This document shows, piece by piece, positions 57,129-64,000 of a stretch of 64,000 nt of DNA. Positions within the stretch are counted from its first letter, which is position 1. Each line of letters begins with the position of its first letter. Position numbers and translations under genes: made by a program. Source of the stretch: Phlebotomus papatasi (taxonomy: Eukaryota > Arthropoda > Insecta > Diptera > Psychodidae); the NCBI RefSeq assembly GCF_024763615.1, contig NC_077224.1:19499078-19563077 (forward strand), in the 5' to 3' direction. Under the pieces are notes generated by a model that was given only the letters and a program-made list of their open reading frames with translations, made no database searches and was not told the DNA's origin.

Positions 57129-58373
57129 GTAGGGTGGATTGTGGAAAGGGAGACACTTAAGTAAAAGTTCAATTTCAAATGCATTTTTAAACTGAATAAA
57201 TATTTTTTTTTTCATTTTCTTTGCATCATGAGATTGCTTGTCAGGTATTCTAACAGAATCTTAACAGTTTTTAATAGATATTTCAACCAATTAATCGGAA
57301 TATTCCATCAAATTAAAAAACAACACATTTTGAAAAGATGGATAAAATTTTGGAAAGCGGGACAAAATTTTTTGGAAAGTTGGACATAGTGATATTAATG
57401 ACAAAATATTATACGAAATATGTAAAAAATCAAATGTTGAGGGTTTTCTGTGTATACTTGCACATTGGATGGTTATACTAATCCCTCCTTTAGGTCCGGG
57501 TAACAGTTGAGAAACGCTAATTACCAAGAACTCCCTGGACGTCCAACTAAAAAGAGGTTCTGTAAATTTCACAGACGCCCCGCGCTGTCCAGCAGTTATA
57601 GCTTTAAAGCGGATGCAACTTCTTAGCAGATTTGGATACCTCATCCGGCCAGGTCCTTTTCCACTTGCTTGGGGATTTCTGTAGAGGCTCATCTTTGTCT
57701 TTCTCCGGGTGTTTTTGCGATATTTACTACCCACTCTAGCAGAAAAAGTGGTCCTCGGAATCTGGAAATCCTTGCAGCCTTTTCCAGGAGATTTTCTCCT
57801 TATCAGCTACTAACTGGTGTTGCAACTACTTGTGAACATGATTTCACTACACAAAACCACCAAATTCATTCACAAAATCAACTTGTCCAAAATTTCATAA
57901 AACTTGTTTCGAAAGCAACACGAAATTAAATCACTTTTCTATCCCTTTTAAATGTAATATTTCACAAATATTTTTTATTGACTTTTAAATAGATGTATGT
58001 ATGTCCTTCGATTTTCACAACAGACTTAATAATATTTCACAAATTATGCCGAAAAAATCAAACAAAATACTTTGATATTTTCCTAGCAACTTCCATAAGA
58101 AACAGAGAAAATGACAACTACAGTGACAAAGGTTATGAATATCACGCACGCAATACATTTCTTAAATTCTTCTTGCAAGTCACCCTTTGATTGTTTAATA
58201 ACAATTTTTGCATTTTTAACTTCTCAAATAATCACAAAATTAGATTTAATAATCTTTTTATTGAAAATTTAAATATTTAATTGATTTATTATCAAGTTTT
58301 TAAGGAGGTGTCTCACATTCCACACTGTTTTGTCCAACTTTCCAAACTGTCTCGCTTTAGACAAATTACCCTA
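57129..58373. mobile_element. 1.2-kb TIR-like element, AGGGTGGATTGTGGAAAGGG end
   Basis: The left TAGGGTGGATTGTGGAAAGG, then GAGACA, is loosely inverted at the right (TCCAAACTGTCTCGCTTTAG, then ACAAATTACCCTA). A 147-codon minus frame at 57291-57734 begins MGSKYRKNTRRKTKMSLYRN. It could be the remnant of an element protein, but I cannot assign it. Confidence 0.45.
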
Positions 58374-58559
58374 TAAGATTTTTAAAATTTAAAAAGCCTA
58401 TAACTTTGAGAATAAATAATTTTTAGCTATAATATGCAGAATGAAGGTACAGGATGTCAAATAGTACCCAGAAAGCAATCAAAAACGAATTTTGTAGAAA
58501 TTCGAGTTGTTCGAATTCCATTCTGAGCCGTCGACACTGGATCTTTTCACCTCTCAAAA

Positions 58560-59245
58560 TTTCCATCGCCTACCCCCCAAAGACCACTTTTCTCAACATA
58601 TCTCTGTGCGTCTGGCGTCTGTCCGTACGGCCGTTATCTCGCCTAGAGCCCAAACGGTTGGAGATAGAGACTTAGGATCCCCATAATACAGGTTTCAGAA
58701 CTAAAGCTTAGCCATATGACTTAACTGCTCTAATTTTTTATCAATCGCGATTTTTTGGAAAAACTACTAGGAAACTAGGACTGGATTATTAAAGATGAAT
58801 GACCTAAAGGGGAAATTGTTTCATGCACAGGCTTTATTATGCTCTCAAAAAGCAATAAAATTGCTCGCTATTTAGGATTTTGAGATCTTCGGGAACTGGA
58901 CTAAACCTCTAGTCTGAAGATCGCTTAAGTCGACCCTGGGTTCACTAACATGCCCCTCATTTTCCCTGTTCCCTCATCTACCCCTCATAAAACATGTTTT
59001 TTAGGGATATCTCAAAAACGCGTCGTGTGATTTTTTTATTTGGATTGGATATATTTTAAAGATTACCCAGGCGATAATTTCGTCAATATACGCAAATACC
59101 GTTGAATTTTGAGTGATTTAAAATTCGGGTCAAATCTTTTGAGAACCGGTAAACAGTAAATGAGACGAAAGTAGTTTTTGAGTATAAAATCTATGTCACG
59201 AGTTCAAATACTTCGTAAAGTCTGGGACACTTCGCTACCCCTTTT
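58560..59245 (+). repeat. Dispersed repeat with AACCGGT words, copy 2
   Basis: It follows 12080-12860 in order: GTCTGTCCGTACGG, CCCAAACGGTTGGAGATAGA, AAAAACGCGTCGTGTGATTT, GAGAACCGGTAAACAGTAAA and CACGAGTTCAAATACTTCGT. The inner GCTTAGCCATATGACTTAAC to CTAAACCTCTAGTCTGAAG part matches 14290-14480. Confidence 0.65.
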
Positions 59246-59774
59246 TTCTCGAAATTTTGTAAATTTTTGGTTTTTACGATAGTTGGGGGGTATATATATC
59301 CAAAGAAACAAAGGAGCATCATCTCTACGACTGAGATGCAGTGCAAAAAACCTTAAATGAGTCCCGGAAAGGCAAGAGAATGCGTGAATCCACGCGTACT
59401 TGAAGTGCCGATTTTTAAAAATCTTTAAATATCGATTATTAAAGATTCTTTAATGATCGATCCTATACTTGAAAAGTTAGGTTCCCGAAATGGATGGCAA
59501 TGAACATCCTATTATGACAGATTAGCTGTCCAAAATTGCAAGCAGGGTGTCCAAAATTGCAATCAAATTCTTCTCTACAATTTTATTCATTTTTTAACGC
59601 ATTAAGATTCATTTTGGAATAATCAATGATTATAAACAGTTTGTCAAGGTACCAAATAAAACTTCAGAAAAGGATGTAACAAATAACTTGAATTTGTAAT
59701 GAAAACAGTACACTTCAAACCTCGGACATTGCGGTTTATATGCACCCTGTTCCAAATTAGAAGCACTTCCCCTA

Positions 59775-59840
59775 AATTTAAATAATAACTCTACCGCTTT
59801 AGTTGAGCAACAGATCGACTTTAGGGCACTTTGCCCTGAA
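59775..59840. repeat. Fragment of the AAGGTAAAGTGCCCTCGAGT MITE
   Basis: AACTCTACCGCTTTAGTTGA, then GATCGACTTTAGGGCACTTT, matches the right end of 46663-46895. Confidence 0.5.
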
Positions 59841-59859
59841 TTCACTTAATCATTAAATT

Positions 59860-60071
59860 ATTGAGGCTATTTACACCGCCGCATTAGATTGGGATTGAAC
59901 TGTTCCAAAACCGGATTTAGGATAATTAAGTCTTAATCTAAGGCCGCAACCTAAACGATTTCATTAAGGTCATTTATACTGTCGTATTAGATTCTGACTG
60001 AATTGTCCCAAAAACCGATTTTGGGACAATTCAATCTCAATACAATACGGCGGTGTAAATGGCCTCATTGA
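59860..60071. mobile_element. MITE with TIR GAGGCYATTTACACCGCCGC, copy 2
   Basis: GAGGCTATTTACACCGCCGC on the left and GGCGGTGTAAATGGCCTC on the right are inverted. A second pair of inner copies near 59970 makes it look like two stacked short elements. Confidence 0.7.
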
Positions 60072-60239
60072 GTTTTGAAAGCGCAAGAAGTTCTCAAAGT
60101 GATGTGCAGATTTTTACCCATATATCTCCGCTTAAACTTCTTCAAAGGTCATTATATTATTGTGAATCAGTCACAAGACTTGCGTTATGATCAAAAATAT
60201 TATGGCATGCAAAACCTTTAAACGAAAGAATCCTTAGAC

Positions 60240-60440
60240 GGGCCGGGACAGAGAAATTGGAACACTACCGAACGGGGAAGTTCCGAACACTGATTTTTAA
60301 TTCCAAACAACTTGGACTATGATTACCATTTCTTCAGTAAACAAGCATCCTAATAGTATCTACGAATTCATACAGGTCTCGTTTAGAATCGCCAGTGTTC
60401 GGTGCTACCCAATGTTCAGTGGTGCCCCAGTTTCCCCTAT
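60240..60440. mobile_element. MITE related to 41935-42141, copy 2
   Basis: The interior matches (AACAACTTGGACTATGATTA, CATTTCTTCAGTAAACAAGC) and the right end GTGGTGCCCCAGTTTCCCCT is canonical. The left end has decayed. Confidence 0.65.
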
Positions 60441-60449
60441 ACAGTAAAA

Positions 60450-61070
60450 ATAAAATTTATCTTTACGCCCTTTATATAATTTATAAAAAAAAGGTTTGAA
60501 TTTGAGAGAAAGGGAAGTTTTACTCCGAATAAAGAGTGATTGATTCCTTCTAAGGCAAACTACAATTTACAATTTAACCATCTTATAGTTAAAAATAAAT
60601 AAATAAAATCTAAATTTAAGTTTGCTTAAGGTTCTGAAGGTGATATGATATGTAAACCCTGTGGTTTAAGAACAGCTGAATAAGATTTATTTTGGTTTTG
60701 TGTTATTATGTACATAAATCATAGAATGTCACTAACACTTTCACTATAATTATTTAACCACTTCAGAGCACATAAAAGTAAAGCTTATTATCTCGTCTTT
60801 ACTAAACCAAAAATAAATTAATATTTAGTTCTTGTAAAGTAGGTTAATGCTGAATCTTATTTAGGAATTAAAATTTCGAGCTATATTTGATGATGTGATA
60901 AATTTATTTTGGACACATTTACAACAAATTTGCCGCCGAATTTAACCCAAGAATGAATTGTTAAATTTTAGGCCCGGTGAAAAATTTAATTCATATTGAA
61001 TTAAATGAAATTTATAGCCAAAATATGCTCCTAAAGCATTTTGAATATTGTTTTCTTTCTTACTGAATAG
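60450..61070. other. AT-rich spacer, nothing recognised
   Basis: No frame longer than chance, no inverted termini and no tRNA-like box is evident. Confidence 0.35.
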
Positions 61071-61079
61071 TTTCACATG

Positions 61080-61367
61080 CTATAGAATCAAATTTTCGCC
61101 AGAAATTGCAGCATAAATTGCAATAGAGCAACTCCTTAAAATTTTCTCCGTTATTTGCTTCAAAAGTTTTTCACACGAATAAGTATCAATTATTTCTAAT
61201 GGATATGGCTGAGCCATTGTAGGATAATTAAATTCATAGTTCAGTATAACAACATGCTGAACAATAAATTCTTTTCGGAAAATAGTTTCACTTAAATTTG
61301 CGCTAGCTGCAAAAAAGAAAATTAGCAGCACTTGCTGAAGAATCCAAGACAGCAAACAAATGCACAT
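61080..61367 (-). CDS. Hypothetical small protein with signal-peptide-like start
   Basis: A 95-codon frame starts MCICLLSWILQQVLLIFFFA, then ASANLSETIF, which looks like a signal peptide with a plausible cut after ASA. It continues KEFIVQHVVILNYEFNYPTM and EKLLKQITEKILRSCSIAIY to a stop at 61080. Codon use is not obviously non-coding. I recognise no family; the N-terminus of a divergent receptor or a small secreted protein is conceivable. There is no support beyond the frame itself. Confidence 0.25.
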   Translation of the reverse strand: MCICLLSWILQQVLLIFFFAASANLSETIFRKEFIVQHVVILNYEFNYPTMAQPYPLEIIDTYSCEKLLKQITEKILRSCSIAIYAAISGENLIL

Positions 61368-62607
61368 GATTAATAATTAACTGTGCACTTGGGATGGATT
61401 TTCTAATTGATTTTCCACTTCAAGTGCTGACTTGCTTGTAACCCAAATATCCCTTTTTGGTCTTCTCCATGCCCCATGTTGGATGAAGATTCTCCTTGTT
61501 TGACTCTCACATATGCCCTTAAGCTCACAAGATGTACATTGACACAACTTATAAATTGTCGTCTTCCATTTGCAAGAGTCATTTATTCAATGGCAAATTA
61601 AATCATGTACACGATTACTTGCACCCAATTCGCAGGGGCTTCTCTTATGAATAAAGCTGAATCATTCACATATCATATCAAACTACAAGAGCAATTGCAG
61701 GAGACAATGTACAGATTTTCCCAAACACCATTCTGGCAATTGTGGAGAGTTTTCAGGAGTTGCACGATAAAGTGCAACAACTTTCCGTAATTCCCTCAAC
61801 ACGGAATTGCACTCGGAGAAATTAAAACCCTTGAGGAAATTTGTTGGTTTAGTTTTAGAGGATTTCCACCTGTTTTTCTTTTTAAACTTCAATCACAATC
61901 TAAATATAGCTCCAAGGTATAGAACACCTAAGGATAATTGATGCTCTTCGTACACAAAGAGGACAATGTGCAAACTCCCTCTTGATGTTACAAATCTGTT
62001 AATGTTACACAAAGAATAAACAAGCACTAGTGCTTTCAGCACATCATTTATATCAAGTTAATTTCAAAAAACCAAAATTCAATTTTTTCTAATATGATCA
62101 CCTTATAGTTTGACACTCAAAATTGGATTGAACTAAATTGACTATGTTATGATGTTCAAAAGAAGAATAAGAGTGCAAAAGACTGGGACAGACATGTCTA
62201 AAACGTCAGAAAAAGAGACGCGAATTTAGATTTCATGAAATTTTCCTAATTTAAAAGATGTGCCGGAGGTATAAAAAATTATTAAATTTCTTCATTCTAA
62301 TAATTGAATTACATCGACAGAAATTCAAATTGATCAGAAATGACCGGACACACCTTTTGGATCAGTAAAATTTCATGAAATCAAAATTTACATCTCTTTG
62401 TTTCTCAAGGCGTTATGACCAGCGCACAGTAACTTTTGTTTGTAAACATGTTTTCAAAATTTCCCATGAGAATGAGCGAGATGACTAGATCTATGCTTCA
62501 TTCACTCTCATTGAAATGTCAAAAACTTGTTTAGTAAACAAAAGTTATTGTGCGTTGGGCATTACTTGAGTCAAAAACACCAAGAAAAAAACAGTATATT
62601 TTCTCTA

Positions 62608-62935
62608 GTTAAGTTCCGTACAGTTAAGTTCCGCAAATATGAATGACTGTTCAACTCAAAATGTAAAATTTGAGGTTAATGTGAAGAAAATTTTCCATGG
62701 ACAATAAATCATAACCATTTCTTTTCTGGTGCTTTTTTTATCAGCGTATTATCTAAATTTTTTCCACGAATTCCATTTAATTTAACAACAAATTACAATG
62801 ATAAAATCCCTAAACTTACCATTCTTGATTTTGGGTAAATGAATTTCACATGCATTCCCTTACATTTTTCAAAATATTTTCACATTTGATTGAGAAATGT
62901 TCATATTTCAGGAACTTTAATAAAAAAAAATATTT
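62608..62935. mobile_element. MITE with GTTCCTCAAATTTGA-type ends, copy 2
   Basis: The order CAGTTAAGTTCCGCAAATAT, AAAATGTAAAATTTGAGGTT, TTTCACATGCATTCCCTTAC and ATTTCAGGAACTTTAATA matches 4790-5132 with drifted ends. Confidence 0.6.
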
Positions 62936-63559
62936 AATTTAAGTTCTTAAGCATATGAAGGTACGACGTTTTAAGCTTCAACCATATTTTCTGAAATATT
63001 ATTTCAAAATTTTAAAATTCAGCCGTTGGGACTTGATTTTCTGAGACGGTTTTTGAAAGAAACTTTACGGTGGACAAGATTACTCAAAGTAAATTCATCT
63101 GGTCAAACAACCAACTATTTTCTGTTAGATAAAAAGTTCATCTCCTACTTGAACTGTAAATTTAAAAAACAAAATGAAAATTTGGTTTTGAGACAATTTT
63201 ATATTTTAAAAAAAACACCACTTTCGGTGTATTTTATACACCACGTTTTGTCTCTTGCATTCAAATAGGAGTTCAACGCACCAGATAACAAGAAATATTC
63301 AATTTTTTGTTCCGAGATAAATTTACACTGAATGATCTAGTCCACAGCAAAGTATATTTTTTCTTTTTTTTTAAAGAAATCCAAAAATCTGATCCCTATA
63401 GCCGAATTGTTGAATTTTTATACACAAATTTCATAAAATGTTGTTTTATTGTACTATTTATTTATTTCAATATACCGCGCCTTTATTGACGTTTAGTTCA
63501 TGTTCGTTCAGTTTAAAATTTTTTAGTCGGTTTACAATGTGTTTGAGAAATATGTCCCT

Positions 63560-63665
63560 TCAGACACTTCATTTTCACAGGGCCGAACTCGAATTCTCAA
63601 CCTTTTCGACAGTCGAATCGCAGGTCACACCGCCCAATAACCGAACGCTCTTGCCAATTGCATTA
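63560..63665 (-). mobile_element. tRNA-derived SINE relic
   Basis: On the minus strand, TATTGGGCGGTGTGACCTGC and GAGAATTCGAGTTCGGCCCT, then GTGTCTGAAGG, follow the order of boxes of the SINE at 2020-2290. Decay is stronger here. The boundaries are approximate. Confidence 0.45.
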
Positions 63666-64000
63666 CAGATCCCTCTGTACTTTTATTCCGAAACATTGAA
63701 TAAATTTTTTATTACGTCGAAAAACCAAAAACCCACGTAACCCCTTAAATGATTTGCATATCTATATCCCAGTCTTTCGCAATCTTCTTCTTCTTGCGAA
63801 CATAATAAAAAGTTAAATTTAGTTCAATTCAGTTTAAGTATCAAAGAGATAAAACGAAATTTTTGATTAGATGAAATTTTCCTGATGAAAAAACCGACAT
63901 CTAAACTAAAAATTGGTCTAATTTATACGTGTAATATCGAAAATGCTTGCAGATAAACTGGAAATTTCTTTATTTTCCCTTTGCCAAAATTTATATAAAA

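Noticed and set aside
57291..57734. 147-codon minus-strand frame as a transposase
   Set aside because: Its basic start resembles some pogo N-termini, but the rest shows no helix-turn-helix or catalytic wording that I can recognise.
1..64000. CRISPR array, prokaryotic operon, riboswitch or viral genes
   Set aside because: None of the hallmarks are present. The only regular array is the 165/172-bp satellite without spacers, and the one gene is an insect-type spliced gene.

Overview
This is a eukaryotic, AT-rich, repeat-laden stretch, most likely from a dipteran insect. That placement rests on the one clear gene, which has the 3-Ig architecture and wording of the insect DIP/lachesin family, on a mariner transposase relic, on tRNA-derived SINEs and on many small TA-flanked terminal-inverted-repeat (TIR) elements. 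A sand-fly-like or other nematoceran source is my guess, not something the sequence proves. There are no operons, CRISPR arrays or prokaryotic genes. There is one assembly gap of exactly 500 N (38151-38650).

The only gene I can build with confidence lies on the minus strand between about 25.1 kb and 3.9 kb. Ten coding exons join in phase with GT/AG boundaries: signal peptide (25103-25025), Ig1 (24916-24457), Ig2 (20291-16547), Ig3 (13918-13444) and a Thr/Pro-rich linker (10805-10623). A phase-compatible candidate terminal exon (4126-3948) encodes a hydrophobic tail like a GPI-anchor signal. The joined protein is about 459 residues, typical of a DIP (Dpr-interacting) cell-surface receptor. The introns range from 67 bp to 6.5 kb, and the large ones are full of mobile-element debris.

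Left part (1-25 kb), mostly introns and 3' flank: a foldback element at 1-478, a TIR element at 1269-1786, a tRNA-derived SINE at 2020-2290, a 1.8 kb non-coding repeat at 5450-7236, small TIR elements, and a decayed LINE RNase H domain (about 8450-9350, minus). Several copies of a MITE family beginning near GGTGCTATTCCAATG sit at 11.1-15.0 kb, with nested elements at 14977-15762.

Right part (25-64 kb), upstream of the receptor start codon and possibly its 5' regulatory region or an unseen 5' UTR intron: a 2.4 kb TIR element holding a mariner transposase fragment (26349-28728), the inverted second copy of the 1.8 kb repeat (31167-32937), and a tandem satellite of 165/172-bp monomers (38651-41573) beside the gap and between two copies of a direct duplication. 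Further right are a 1.6 kb near-perfect foldback (49347-50960), the 3' end of an RTE/CR1-like LINE (52315-52550), and several more TIR families. A few blocks (about 33.8-34.9, 43.7-44.5, 47.6-48.6 and 55.5-56.5 kb) look unique and somewhat GC-richer. They hold no gene I can recognise and are the best places to look for enhancers or 5' exons. No new biological system is evident. The novelty is in the repeat biology and the nested insertion history.
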